This document shows, in pieces, positions 26,049 to 34,583 of a DNA stretch of 64,000 nucleotides (positions are counted from its first letter, which is position 1; the number at the start of each line of letters is the position of its first letter). A model generated the notes under the pieces. The model saw nothing but the letters and a program-made list of their open reading frames with translations, had not been told where the DNA came from and ran no database searches. Source of the stretch: JAGTQI01 sp038868115 (GTDB lineage: Archaea; Thermoproteota; Bathyarchaeia; Bathyarchaeales; Bathycorpusculaceae); NCBI GenBank assembly GCA_038868115.1, contig JAWBXA010000003.1, positions 1-64,000 of the forward strand, read 5' to 3'. The position numbers were made by a program, and so were the translations under genes.

Positions 26049-26151
26049 AACCGCTAGAACACGCTTCTGCGCGTTAAACTTCCACAGAGTCATCTCTGTG
26101 AAACTTTAATAGGGCGATATTGGAAAATATCATTGCAAGATTGGAGGAAAA

Positions 26152-26499
26152 ATGTTGAAATCTGAAGGAAAAGCGTCCTCGTTCGGCTATGGCGCTGGCG
26201 CCCTTGCAGTTCTTGTCGCCTCTTTAGGCTTTGCAGCGGTTATCTACAGCGTTAACATAATTCCTTTCGATTATCTCAACCTTCCAGCATGGATTTTCGG
26301 TCCCATAGGAATTTATACGCTGTTCTATTCGTTTTTCAGCCGTAAAGACCCAATTTATTATCTTGTCTGGGGAATTATTATGACGTGTGTTGGCGTTGTT
26401 TCGGCAACCTATGCAGTCGTGCCTCCGCCTCTAATCCTAGGGATACTTTTAATTATGATGGCTGTTATAGGTATAGCAGCCTACAAGAAGGGTAAGTGA
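26152..26499 (+). CDS. Four-helix membrane protein
   Basis: 115 residues with four hydrophobic helices (about 12-35, 45-63, 68-88, 93-111), short loops and a basic C-terminus (AYKKGK), so probably an integral membrane protein with both ends inside. A GGAGGAAAA ribosome site precedes the ATG. The TGATG junction with the next gene shows translational coupling, placing it first in a three-gene operon with a helical cytoplasmic protein and an SPFH protein. No family recognised. Confidence 0.65.
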   Translation: MLKSEGKASSFGYGAGALAVLVASLGFAAVIYSVNIIPFDYLNLPAWIFGPIGIYTLFYSFFSRKDPIYYLVWGIIMTCVGVVSATYAVVPPPLILGILLIMMAVIGIAAYKKGK

Positions 26500-27035
26500 T
26501 GAGTGGAAAAGAATATTTGGGAAAGGTTCAAGGGGAAAGAAGCCTCCTGGAGAGGATTATGAGTTATATTCCTGGGTATAGGGGCTATAAGGAAAAGGAG
26601 CTACGGAGGGAAAGCGACCGCCTCGTCCGGATGGAGGTTGTAAATAGGCTTAGAGATGCAAAAACGATTTTTAGGAGAAGTTTCGCAAACCCGTCTGTTG
26701 TCCAAAAGCTTTCCGGAGAGGACACGTATAGGTATGAGGCGTTTCTATCGCGTCTTGACAGGGTAACCCAAAGGATAGATCGGGCTGTTGCTGGGTATGC
26801 TGGAATGTTTGATGCGGTTAAAGTGCGGGAGGATAAGCTTGACCAGGTTCTCCAATATGATGTAAGCCTCATTGAGAAGGCTGAGTCCATAAGGCTGGAT
26901 GTTGAAAAAATAGTTAAGATGGATGTTGGTGGGGGAGAGTGGAGGCAAGCTATGGACAGTTTAACATTAAAGGTTGAGGAGCTGGACAAGCTGATTGACC
27001 ATAGATCCGAAATCCTTAGGGGACTTCAAGGTTAG
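26499..27035 (+). CDS. Helical coiled-coil cytoplasmic protein
   Basis: About 178 residues, nearly all helical and highly charged (YKEKELRRESDRLVRMEVVNRL, LDRVTQRIDRAVAGYAG, MDSLTLKVEELDKLIDHR). ATG at 26499 overlaps the previous stop by one base (TGATG); a GTG at 26496 is possible. The layout is reminiscent of membrane-stress or SPFH partner proteins such as PspA-type helices, but I see no diagnostic motif. It lies between a membrane protein and an SPFH protein in one operon, which suggests a shared membrane-associated assembly. Confidence 0.6.
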   Translation: MSGKEYLGKVQGERSLLERIMSYIPGYRGYKEKELRRESDRLVRMEVVNRLRDAKTIFRRSFANPSVVQKLSGEDTYRYEAFLSRLDRVTQRIDRAVAGYAGMFDAVKVREDKLDQVLQYDVSLIEKAESIRLDVEKIVKMDVGGGEWRQAMDSLTLKVEELDKLIDHRSEILRGLQG

Positions 27036-27048
27036 GAGATGAACCTGT

Positions 27049-28086
27049 ATGCCGAAGGTTATCGAGTGGACGGGTGCAAGGGAAGAAGACATAGTTTGGA
27101 GATATCCTAATGAGGAGATAGCTTGGGGCGACAACTTAATAGTCCACGAGTATGAGGCTGCAGTCTTCTTTAGGGATGGAAAAGCCTATGACGTTTTTAG
27201 GGCTGGACGCCACGTTTTAACGACGGCAAATCTTCCACTCCTCACGAAGGTGTTGTCCAAAATTGCTGGCTTCGACAAGGTTCCCTTCAGATGTACTGTA
27301 ATTTTCATTTCGCTTAAACAATTTCAGGGAAGGTTTGGCGCCCAAAGCCAGACAAAGGAGCTTGCCCCAATAAAGTTTTTTGGAAGCTTCTGGTTTAGGG
27401 TTGAAGAGCCGAACCTCTTCGTTAGCGAAGTCGTTGGCGGACAAGGAGCCTTCACAACTGATAAACTTCAAAGCTTTTTGAGGGGATATTTCAACGAGAG
27501 GCTAATCGACACCTTAAGCCAGTACTCACTTGCAGAAATTTATGGCAAACTGGATGAAACAAGTTTGGTGGCTAAAAATGCTCTTTTCGAAGCCTTTTCA
27601 AGGATAGGCCTTGAGCTGATTGATGTGAAGTTTGAGGGAATTGACACAACTCCGGAGTGGAGAGACAGATTGTTCTACATTAGAACAGGAGTCGACGCAA
27701 CAGAAGTTTTGAGAATGGAAACTGTCCAAAAATCAGCCGAAAGTTTATCTAAGAGTCCGGGAGCGGCGGTGGGAGCTGGAGCGGTGATTCTTCCACAAGT
27801 GCTTCAACCAGCACCGGCGCCGGCACCAGCAGCGCCTATGGTGTTGTGTCCAAAATGTAACTTCCAAAATCCACAGACGGCGAAGTTCTGCAGCAACTGT
27901 GGCGCGCCATTGCAAGCGGCTGGGGGAGTCAACTGTCCAAAATGTGGAACGTTAAACCCTGCTGGAGCCAAGTTCTGCCTAAACTGTGGAAGCCCGATGC
28001 AATCAACAGTTAAATGTCCAAAGTGCGGAAGCGAGGTTCAAGCTGGAGCTAAGTTCTGTCCAAACTGTGGAGAAAAACTCGCTTAA
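27049..28086 (+). CDS. SPFH-domain protein with three C-terminal zinc ribbons
   Basis: Residues about 5-240 form an SPFH/band-7-like region (VIEWTGAREEDIVWRYPNEE, NLIVHEYEAAVFFRDGKA, FRAGRHVLTT, SLAEIYGKLDE), of the type seen in YdjI-like proteins rather than membrane stomatins. A low-complexity Pro-Ala linker follows (about 250-265). Three CPxCG zinc ribbons come next: CPKCNFQNP...CSNCGAP, CPKCGTLNP...CLNCGSP and CPKCGSEVQ...CPNCGEK. SPFH proteins scaffold membrane microdomains; the ribbons may bind partners or nucleic acid. AGGAGATG precedes the start by 7 bases. Third gene of the membrane/coil/SPFH operon. Confidence 0.85.
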   Translation: MPKVIEWTGAREEDIVWRYPNEEIAWGDNLIVHEYEAAVFFRDGKAYDVFRAGRHVLTTANLPLLTKVLSKIAGFDKVPFRCTVIFISLKQFQGRFGAQSQTKELAPIKFFGSFWFRVEEPNLFVSEVVGGQGAFTTDKLQSFLRGYFNERLIDTLSQYSLAEIYGKLDETSLVAKNALFEAFSRIGLELIDVKFEGIDTTPEWRDRLFYIRTGVDATEVLRMETVQKSAESLSKSPGAAVGAGAVILPQVLQPAPAPAPAAPMVLCPKCNFQNPQTAKFCSNCGAPLQAAGGVNCPKCGTLNPAGAKFCLNCGSPMQSTVKCPKCGSEVQAGAKFCPNCGEKLA

Positions 28087-28172
28087 GTTCTCTCTTCTTT
28101 ACTCCTATTCTAAAGGCATTTTATTTTTGAAGTTTAAGCCTTAATTAGCTGTAACCTTAAAAAGGGTTGAAT

Positions 28173-28787
28173 ATGGGTGAAAGCCTCAAAGGTTTATGGC
28201 TAATCGTTTTAAGCGGTTATCCATGCTCCGGCAAAACAATGCTTGCTAAGAGGCTTGTCGCTGACTATCCATATTTAGCCAGAATAGGCGTTGACGAGTT
28301 GAGGCAGATGCTTTTTTACGAGGGTTTTCCGTGCCGCGACGAATTTCTTGTTTATTCGCTTATTGCTGAAATACGAGATGTGCTTCTCAAAAAGGGCTAT
28401 AGCGTCGTGATAGATTCCACAGCTCCGGACAATGTGACTCGCGATTTCCTTTTAACATCTAAGGTTTCACCAGTCAACAGCCTACTCGTGGTTCTCAACG
28501 TTGAGCGGGAGGTTTTGATTGAAAGAAGCCTTGAACGGTTTGGCACCGCCGGTCCGATAAACGCTTATGATAAGCGATGGGAAAACCCGAAGGGCGGAAT
28601 AGCTATCTTCAAGTTTAAGAGCAACACACCTGAAGAGTTTGAAGCCTATTACGCACGCCTAAAAGAACTTTTGGAAAGCGAAACCCACCCCTTCAAACCT
28701 GAATTCCAGCAAAGAATCCTAACATTGAAGGAGATAAGAAAAGCCCTCAAAAACTTTCTTGGGCGCGTTCAACAGAGGCAGTCCTAG
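28173..28787 (+). CDS. P-loop kinase of the AAA_33/zeta-like type
   Basis: Residues about 10-35 hold a Walker A motif (LSGYPCSGKTMLAKRL), followed by IGVDELRQMLFY and a DST/hydrophobic strand (GYSVVIDSTAPDN) typical of small-molecule or polynucleotide kinases (P-loop kinases related to APS kinase and T4 polynucleotide kinase). The RxxxR lid region may be ERSLERFGTAG. The substrate is unknown. An in-frame TTG two codons earlier (28167) is an alternative start. Stands alone after the SPFH operon with an 80-base gap. Confidence 0.75.
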   Translation: MGESLKGLWLIVLSGYPCSGKTMLAKRLVADYPYLARIGVDELRQMLFYEGFPCRDEFLVYSLIAEIRDVLLKKGYSVVIDSTAPDNVTRDFLLTSKVSPVNSLLVVLNVEREVLIERSLERFGTAGPINAYDKRWENPKGGIAIFKFKSNTPEEFEAYYARLKELLESETHPFKPEFQQRILTLKEIRKALKNFLGRVQQRQS

Positions 28788-28837
28788 ATTTTGCCAAATT
28801 TTTTTATACCCATCAGCCTTAACTGTCATATGAAAGG

Positions 28838-29086
28838 GTGGAAAGTTTGGAAGCCTATATTTTGATAAACGCTGAGCCTGGCATGATATGGGATATTGCA
28901 GAGGCAACCCTAAAAATCGACGGTGTTAAAATGGCGCATGCCGTGACCGGACAGTTTGACGCTGTTGTATATGTGGAGTTTGCAAAGGTTGAGGATCTTG
29001 GAAAAATAATTGAGAGAGTTCAGCAGATTAGGGGTGTCCGTCGCACACAGACCCTTATTACTGTTCCACCGCCCATAAGAACATAG
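28838..29086 (+). CDS. Stand-alone Lrp/AsnC ligand-binding (RAM) domain protein
   Basis: 82 residues covering only the RAM fold: AYILINAEPGMIWDIAEATLK, AVTGQFDAVVYVEFAK, IIERVQQIRGVRRTQTLI. No DNA-binding helix-turn-helix is present. Such small proteins bind amino acids as decamers or modulate full-length Lrp proteins. GTG start with GAAAGG just upstream. One full Lrp-type regulator is also present in the window (6821-7360) and could be a partner, though this is only inference. Confidence 0.85.
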   Translation: MESLEAYILINAEPGMIWDIAEATLKIDGVKMAHAVTGQFDAVVYVEFAKVEDLGKIIERVQQIRGVRRTQTLITVPPPIRT

Positions 29087-29406
29087 CAACTTGTCACTTT
29101 CACTAAGTGCTTACACCTAAATTGTTTCAATCAGCTCAAAAATATACAGAGGATTGCGAAGGATTGCGAAAAACTATTAGCTTAGGCGTAAAACTTGGTT
29201 TCTACGAGACTTGAAACCCTTGCATTTTAGAATGGAGAGACGCAACCTAAACGGGATGCAAATAGTCCGATTCCTTGAATAACGCCTAAAGGTCCCGAAA
29301 CTAGCATAATGGACTGGCTGATCCGCGTTGCTTAAGAATATAAAACCAAAAGACATAATTGCAGACCTAAAACAAGCCTAAACAAATCTAAGTTTGTGGA
29401 AGATTT
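29087..29406. other. Intergenic stretch with a 10-bp tandem repeat
   Basis: No open frame of note. It contains GGATTGCGAA twice in tandem (29151-29170), immediately after a TATA-like AAATATACAG. No tRNA, CRISPR or box C/D pattern could be supported. Confidence 0.5.
29151..29170 (+). repeat. Tandem 10-bp repeat
   Basis: Two perfect adjacent copies of GGATTGCGAA. Copy number is only two, so function is doubtful. Confidence 0.6.
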
Positions 29407-30135
29407 ATGGAGCAAAGCCTTATATCAATCATATTTGCCACATTAAACGAAGAAAAATACATTGGCAGAACGCTGAGCATCCTTAAGAAAGTCTTGGATT
29501 CCTGCGGGGTTAGCGCCGAAATTATCGTTGTGGATAGCAGCGATAACGACTTAACCTCCCAAATTGCAAGCTGTTTCACCGACAAAGTTTTTAGGTTTAG
29601 TGAAAAGGGACTTGCGAAGGCAAGGAATTATGGAGCGTCAAAAGCCCATGGGGATATTCTAGTCTATATGGACGCCGACTCTATTCCTCAAGTATGCATC
29701 TTCAAAGATTTGTTGGAAGCTCTCAAGGAAAAAGGCGTTGTTGCAGCCGTAACATATGTTCAGACCTACGATAAAAAGCTTACGCTTGCACAGAAAATCT
29801 TCTACGCCATCGACATAACCTTCATAAAGGCTTGCAAAACTATTCCATTTTTACTAAAATTCTACAACAGGGGCGATTTCTTGGCCGTAAAAAGAGACGT
29901 GTTTGATAAAGCTGGAAGATTCGACGAAAAACTCAGCTTAATGGAAATAACAAATTTTATAGTTCGAGTTCAACGTATTGGCAAAGTTGCAGTGCTAAAC
30001 AAGCCTGTTTACGAATCTAGTAGAAGGCTAAAAAGCTGGGGTTCCCTTAAAAGCCATCTATATTGGTGGAAAAACTACGCATCTTACTACCTGCTCAAAA
30101 AACCGTTGAAAAAAGTATATCCAATAATACGATAA
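29407..30135 (+). CDS. Family 2 glycosyltransferase
   Basis: 242 residues with a GT-A fold start (SLISIIFATLNEEKYIGRTL), EIIVVDSSDNDLT and the DxD-type metal motif in ILVYMDADSIP, then a conserved C-terminal part (GRFDEKLSLMEITNFIVRV). It would transfer a sugar from a nucleotide donor, perhaps to a lipid or protein in surface glycan synthesis, which fits the glycosylation-rich surface proteins nearby. No clear membrane helix beyond a hydrophobic patch (FIKACKTIPFLLKF). Not in an operon. Confidence 0.85.
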   Translation: MEQSLISIIFATLNEEKYIGRTLSILKKVLDSCGVSAEIIVVDSSDNDLTSQIASCFTDKVFRFSEKGLAKARNYGASKAHGDILVYMDADSIPQVCIFKDLLEALKEKGVVAAVTYVQTYDKKLTLAQKIFYAIDITFIKACKTIPFLLKFYNRGDFLAVKRDVFDKAGRFDEKLSLMEITNFIVRVQRIGKVAVLNKPVYESSRRLKSWGSLKSHLYWWKNYASYYLLKKPLKKVYPIIR

Positions 30136-30298
30136 CCATTTTTGCGCTAAAAGATAAGGTATCCGTCATTTATTTTAAGGAAAAAGAGAAGTTAGAAGGT
30201 ATTCAGCTGATTGAAGTAGGCTTATCTGTAGATGCTTTCCTCCTGCTGGATGGCTTAAAAACAGCTTCGATCATAATTTCCTTTTTCTCCATTTAGGG

Positions 30299-30339
30299 GG
30301 CTTTAGTTTAAGCCAGTGCTCACGTAAAACTTTCGTGAG
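30299..30339 (+). repeat. Two adjacent small inverted repeats
   Basis: GGCTT/AAGCC (30299-30314, 6-base loop) is followed by CTCACG/CGTGAG (30319-30339, 9-base loop). They lie in the 290-base gap between the glycosyltransferase and thiolase genes and could be an RNA structure or operator for the thiolase operon. Weak evidence. Confidence 0.35.
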
Positions 30340-30425
30340 AAATAAACGGAAGCTTTGAAGAAACTTAAATACTTGTTCGCAACTATGGATTTTCTCGCAA
30401 GGCCGACTCTCGGAGAAGTTTAAAT

Positions 30426-31598
30426 TTGAAGGGAAAACCTCTTGCCTCCATAGTTTCTGCAGGGCTTTCAAGGTTCGGGAGGCTTGAGGGCCTATACACT
30501 CGCGAGATTTTTGCCCAAGCGGCAAAAGAGGCTTATGAGCGTTGTCCAAAATTAGATCCAAAACGAGACATAAAAGCCCTATTCATTGGGCATATGGGAG
30601 AATCTTATGAACATCAGGGGCACACTGGTGCCGCAGCAGCAGATTGGGCTGGCTTACTACACATTCCAGCTACAAGAACAGAGGCGGCTTGCAGCTCTTC
30701 TGGTACAGCCTTACGGGCGGCTATTTACGCAATAGCTTCAGGCTTATATGATGTCGTTGCGGCTGGCGGCGTTGAAAAAATGACCCATCGAAGTACGCCA
30801 GAGGTCACAGAGTTTTTGGCTATGGCTTCGGACTTCCCATTCGAACAGTGGCATGGTATAACCTTCCCTGGGCTTTTTGCGTTGATGGCGACAGCCCACA
30901 TGTACAAGTATGGCACAACAGAGGTGCAGTTAGCGCATGTTGCCGTAAAAAACCATTATAATGGTAGCCTAAACCCCAAGGCGCACATGCAGAAGGAGAT
31001 AACTTTAGAACAAGTCTTAACCTCGCGGGTTATTGCTTGGCCCCTAAAACTCTTCGATTGTTCGCTAATATCTGATGGGGCAAGTTGCCTCATACTGACA
31101 AGACCTGAAATAGCCAAAAAATTCACAGACGCGCCGGTCCACATAATTGGAAGCGGACAAGCAAGCGACACTATTGGCATTTATGAAAGGGACGATTTCA
31201 CTTCGCTCAGAGCCGCAAAACTAGCTGCAAAACAAGCATACGAAATGGCTGGTGTAACGCCAGAAGACATCGACGTAGCTGAAGTGCATGACTGCTTTAC
31301 AATAGCCGAAATAATAGCCTACGAGGATTTAGGCTTCTGTAAACCCGGAGAAGGCGGAAAACTAGCTGAAAAAGGCGAAACAACCTTGAAGGGCAGAATA
31401 CCTGTCAACACAAGCGGTGGCCTAAAGGCAAAAGGCCATCCAGTAGGCGCAACAGGAACAGCCCAAGCCTACGAAATATACCTGCAGCTTACAGGACAAG
31501 CTGAAAAGCGACAAGTAGCAGACGCAGAAATAGGCTTAACACACAATGTAGGCGGCTCGGGCGCCACGGCCACAGTTCATATCTACAAGAGAGGGTGA
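30426..31598 (+). CDS. Thiolase-family acyltransferase (archaeal acetyl-CoA acetyltransferase type)
   Basis: 390 residues with all thiolase landmarks: nucleophile Cys in TEAACSSSGTALR (about 88), GGVEKMTHRS, VHDCFTIAEI, the His of GGLKAKGHPVGATG (about 340) and HNVGGSGA at the end. Archaeal versions condense acetyl-CoA to acetoacetyl-CoA for the mevalonate pathway and act in a complex with a DUF35 protein, which is exactly the next gene, 10 bases downstream. HMG-CoA synthase, often the third partner, is not in this window. TTG start with CGGAG upstream. Confidence 0.9.
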   Translation: MKGKPLASIVSAGLSRFGRLEGLYTREIFAQAAKEAYERCPKLDPKRDIKALFIGHMGESYEHQGHTGAAAADWAGLLHIPATRTEAACSSSGTALRAAIYAIASGLYDVVAAGGVEKMTHRSTPEVTEFLAMASDFPFEQWHGITFPGLFALMATAHMYKYGTTEVQLAHVAVKNHYNGSLNPKAHMQKEITLEQVLTSRVIAWPLKLFDCSLISDGASCLILTRPEIAKKFTDAPVHIIGSGQASDTIGIYERDDFTSLRAAKLAAKQAYEMAGVTPEDIDVAEVHDCFTIAEIIAYEDLGFCKPGEGGKLAEKGETTLKGRIPVNTSGGLKAKGHPVGATGTAQAYEIYLQLTGQAEKRQVADAEIGLTHNVGGSGATATVHIYKRG

Positions 31599-31607
31599 AA
31601 AAGGCGT

Positions 31608-32012
31608 ATGACAGAACCGCCACAAGCCTTCACAATCGAACAATTCTACAAAAACATAAGCCAAAAAAAGCTACTAGGCGGGAAATGCCGAAAATGCGGA
31701 AAAATCTACTTACCACCAAGACCATTATGCAGCAAATGCCTATCAACAGAATTCGAATGGATTGAACTTCCCCAAAATGGCAAACTCCTAACATACACAA
31801 TAATCCATGTGGCGCCAACTCAATTCCAAAACATGGCGCCATATGCAGTAGGCATAATTCAACTAGAAAACGGCGTAAAAATCCCAGGAATGATAAAAAA
31901 TGTGGAACTAAACAGGATAAGGGTTGGAATGCCCCTGAAAATGGAGTTCGAAGAACCCCAGCAAGCTCAACAATGGCCTCAATGGCCAAGATATTATTTT
32001 GAGCCGCTTTAA
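31608..32012 (+). CDS. DUF35 OB-fold/zinc-ribbon acyl-CoA-associated protein
   Basis: 134 residues with an N-terminal rubredoxin-like zinc ribbon (CRKCGKIYLPPRPLCSKC, about 27-44) and a C-terminal OB fold (LLTYTIIHVAPTQFQNMAPYAVGIIQLE). In archaea this family bridges thiolase and HMG-CoA synthase so that acetoacetyl-CoA is channelled. It follows the thiolase gene by 10 bases in the same operon, which supports that role. Convergent with the HAD gene. Confidence 0.93.
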   Translation: MTEPPQAFTIEQFYKNISQKKLLGGKCRKCGKIYLPPRPLCSKCLSTEFEWIELPQNGKLLTYTIIHVAPTQFQNMAPYAVGIIQLENGVKIPGMIKNVELNRIRVGMPLKMEFEEPQQAQQWPQWPRYYFEPL

Positions 32013-32031
32013 CCGTTTTATGCCTTACGAA

Positions 32032-32751
32032 CTAAGGTTTTCCCTTTTCAAAGGCTTCTTGGTCGACTATGCTTTTGGAAGTGTTAATTTGTTCTATAAG
32101 GGTTGGGATGTCTGTTATCGCTGTTATTATGTAGTTGGCTCCCGCGTCCGCTAGCTCTTTCGGTGCTGATATGCCTGTTGGTAAGGCTACGGCTATTGTG
32201 CCAAGCTCTTTTGCGCATTTCATATCTGCTGGGCTATCCCCAACGACTAAGGCTTCCTTCGGGTTTATGTTTAATGCCTCAAAGGTGGCTGCTAGGTGTT
32301 CCGTGTTGGGTTTAACATTTTTAACAGCATCTCGCGGGGTTACAACATCGAAATACTCGCCTATCCCAAATTTTTTGAGGATATGTTCTACTGATCTTTG
32401 GCTGTTAACTGTACATACGCCAATTTTTAAGCCCATATCCTTCAAGGCTTTTAGAATTTCCTTTACGCCTGGCTGGAGGCTTGTTGTTTTCGCGGCCTCT
32501 AACTCGTATTTTTCTGCTATTGCCAAGGCCTTTCTCATGACCTCTTCTATCCTGTCGGCCGGTTTTCCGTTGTTTTTCATGAAAATTTCCATTTTCTTTA
32601 ACATTTCAAATATGCTCTCGTTTATGGATAGAACTGAAGCTGGCACACCCTCCTTTATTAGGAGGCTTCTAACTTCGGCTCTCACGGCTCTGAAATCAAT
32701 GTTGAATTTAACTATTGTTCCGTCTAGGTCGAAGACAACAGCCCTAATCAT
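32032..32751 (-). CDS. HAD-superfamily phosphatase
   Basis: 239 residues with HAD motif I FDLDGT (about 7-12, nucleophile Asp), motif II in IGVCTVNS, motif III Lys (KNVKPNTE) and motif IV VVGDSPADM. The helical cap between motifs I and II (about 20-95) marks it as a phosphoglycolate-phosphatase-like (C1 cap) member. Substrate unknown; candidates are phosphoglycolate or other small phosphoesters. Convergent with the DUF35 gene, 19 bases apart. Confidence 0.9.
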   Translation of the reverse strand: MIRAVVFDLDGTIVKFNIDFRAVRAEVRSLLIKEGVPASVLSINESIFEMLKKMEIFMKNNGKPADRIEEVMRKALAIAEKYELEAAKTTSLQPGVKEILKALKDMGLKIGVCTVNSQRSVEHILKKFGIGEYFDVVTPRDAVKNVKPNTEHLAATFEALNINPKEALVVGDSPADMKCAKELGTIAVALPTGISAPKELADAGANYIITAITDIPTLIEQINTSKSIVDQEAFEKGKP

Positions 32752-32889
32752 CGCTTAAGCCCTTTTTTGAATTTGTAGCCTAACAGAATCGTTAAAGATA
32801 AACTTTACCGAAAACCTTAAGCGGCTATTCGTCACGGCAAAACCTCATTCATACGGCATGACATACCAAAATTTTGTGGTGTTTACAGG

Positions 32890-33450
32890 ATGGATACGTT
32901 TGAGGCTGTTCAAGCAAGGCGTTCAGTTAGGGCTTATCAGCCGACGCCAGTGCCGAAAGAAAAACTTTTGCGGGTTTTAGAGGCTGGTAGGCTTGCCCCT
33001 TCAGCTAGCAACATTCAGCCATGGCACTTTATAATCGTTACGGATGCTGAAAAGCGGGAAAGGCTTGCCAAAGCACCCTTCGCCAGGTTCCTTAAAGAGG
33101 CACCCGTCGTTATTGTCGGCTGCGGTGATCAGAAGGCTTCGCCTAAATGGTTTATAGTGGATGTTGCCATAGCCATGCAGAACATGGTTTTAACAGCCAC
33201 AAGCATGGGATTTGGAACATGCTGGGTTGGAAGCTTTGAAGAAAACAATGTACGCCAACTGCTTAAAATTCCGGAAAACTACCGTGTTGTTGCATTATTG
33301 GCGCTAGGCTATCCTAGGAGGAAATTTGACCTGACGGGAAAAGTGCTTCATTTAATTAGGCGTCGGAAACCCTTAGAAAAAATTGTAAGCTTTGAAGAGT
33401 TTGGGAGGAAGCTGCAAAACCTCAGCGGTTCTGGCGGCTTTAAAGAGTAA
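32890..33450 (+). CDS. Nitroreductase-family flavoprotein
   Basis: 186 residues: RRSVRAYQPTPVPKEKLLRVLEAGRLAPSASNIQPWHFI is the FMN-binding N-terminus, followed by VDVAIAMQNMVLTATSMGFGTCWVG and LLALGYP. It would use FMN and NAD(P)H to reduce an unidentified acceptor. A membrane helix is not seen. The C-terminal tail (RRRKPLEKIVSFEEFGRK) is usual for anaerobe members. It stands upstream of a small helical gene with a 40-base gap. Confidence 0.92.
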   Translation: MDTFEAVQARRSVRAYQPTPVPKEKLLRVLEAGRLAPSASNIQPWHFIIVTDAEKRERLAKAPFARFLKEAPVVIVGCGDQKASPKWFIVDVAIAMQNMVLTATSMGFGTCWVGSFEENNVRQLLKIPENYRVVALLALGYPRRKFDLTGKVLHLIRRRKPLEKIVSFEEFGRKLQNLSGSGGFKE

Positions 33451-33490
33451 ACTGAATAATCAACTTTCGTGAATGTTCTCATGATGAGTT

Positions 33491-33718
33491 ATGAGCCTTG
33501 AAGAATACACCAAAGAGAAGCTCTGGCCAATACTTGTTGAGACAGTTCACGCCATTGTGATGTATCCCCATCATAAGGCCTATACAAGGGATGTTTTACT
33601 CCATGAAAACCCGGATATTGCGCCTTCTGAGCTTGCATCTAGACTTGGCATACCCCTTGGCGAAGCACTAGTTATCCTATATGAATTAATGGAGGAAAGG
33701 AGAAAGTCTAAGGTTTAG
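33491..33718 (+). CDS. Small hypothetical protein, possible winged-helix-like domain
   Basis: 75 residues: EEYTKEKLWPILVETVHAIVMYPHHK, then DVLLHENPDIAPSELASRLGIPLGEALVILYELMEE. The second half reads like a helix-turn-helix (ASRLGIPLGEALVILYEL) as in small archaeal regulators. No firm family. The 3' end overlaps the convergent TauE/SafE gene by 11 bases. Confidence 0.6.
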   Translation: MSLEEYTKEKLWPILVETVHAIVMYPHHKAYTRDVLLHENPDIAPSELASRLGIPLGEALVILYELMEERRKSKV

Positions 33719-34511
33719 TTATCATACGCACCGTTGCTAAAACGAGAATTATGCCCAGGAGAACTTTTAGGTCATCCTCCCTAACAGTAGCAGCATAAGA
33801 TGCTCCTACGAAGGCACCGATGATTGAGCTTACACCCATGGCGGCCGCTATAATAGCGGCCTTCTTATCTATGTGTCCCATATCGTGGTGTTTTAGGAAA
33901 CCAGAAGCCACCGTGGGTATTGAAACGAGGAGGCTCGTTGTTCCAGCTGCGCGGGTGCCTAAACCAAAAATGTATATGAGGGCCGGTATTCTGAATTCTC
34001 CGCCTGCCACGCCAAGTGTTCCGGAAATAACTCCTATGGCTAAACCAACTAAAGCCGCCAAAAAAGCTTCTTCCCACACTCCCAACTTGAGGGCGAAGGT
34101 GAATGGCTGCTCAATGAAAGGTTCAAACCCTATTTTTAAACCAACGGCTATTAGGAAGATTGTCAACACCTTCTTTAACGGTTTTTCTGGGATTTTCCCA
34201 GTTAAGAGCGCCCCAAGGTAAGCCCCAACAATGGATGTGGCTGACATATTTAAGGCTAAGTTTATGCTGTGTCCGTTCAGCAAGCCAAGCTGAAAACGTG
34301 TCAAAAAAGAGACAATCACTGTTAATAAGCCTACGAGAAGATTTACAGCTATGGCTGTTATTGTTGGGAGTCCAATAACGTATAGGAGGATGGGCATTCT
34401 GAATTCTCCGCCTCCAACGCCTATTAGGCCGGCTGCTACTCCAAGTAGTAAGCCAAAGAAAAGCGCCGTTAAGACTTTGATGGCTGAAGGCTGGAACTCT
34501 TTTATGGGCAG
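33708..34511 (-). CDS. TauE/SafE-family anion permease
   Basis: An integral membrane protein with about eight helices and two family repeats: AAGLIGVGGGEFRMP and ISGTLGVAGGEFRIP (G-x-G-G-x-F pattern). The family exports or imports sulfur-containing or other organic anions. The open frame runs to 34670, but that would overlap the divergent regulator gene. The body begins near 34511 (CTG; no ATG is available), close to where a shared TATA box predicts transcription to begin, so the true start is unresolved. Divergent from a ModE-type regulator that may control it. Confidence 0.8.
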   Translation of the reverse strand: MPIKEFQPSAIKVLTALFFGLLLGVAAGLIGVGGGEFRMPILLYVIGLPTITAIAVNLLVGLLTVIVSFLTRFQLGLLNGHSINLALNMSATSIVGAYLGALLTGKIPEKPLKKVLTIFLIAVGLKIGFEPFIEQPFTFALKLGVWEEAFLAALVGLAIGVISGTLGVAGGEFRIPALIYIFGLGTRAAGTTSLLVSIPTVASGFLKHHDMGHIDKKAAIIAAAMGVSSIIGAFVGASYAATVREDDLKVLLGIILVLATVRMITKP

Positions 34512-34548
34512 ACACCTCGATGTGCTTTTGTGTTCATATCGAAATAAG

Positions 34549-34558
34549 CTTATAAACC
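34549..34558. promoter_or_regulatory. Symmetric TATA element shared by two divergent genes
   Basis: CTTATAAAC reads as a TATA box on both strands. On the plus strand it predicts transcription near 34580, almost at the ATG (34584) of the ModE-type gene. On the minus strand it predicts a start near 34527 for the permease gene. Confidence 0.45.
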
Positions 34559-34583
34559 TAACGTGGCAAATACCAGAAACAAG

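Noticed and set aside
29087..29406. Possible small RNA gene in the intergenic region
   Set aside because: Looked for tRNA, box C/D and RNase P-type patterns; none could be supported beyond a two-copy 10-bp repeat.
30063..30296. 77-codon ORF after the glycosyltransferase
   Set aside because: Its first third overlaps the glycosyltransferase in another frame and the rest has no family or ribosome site support.
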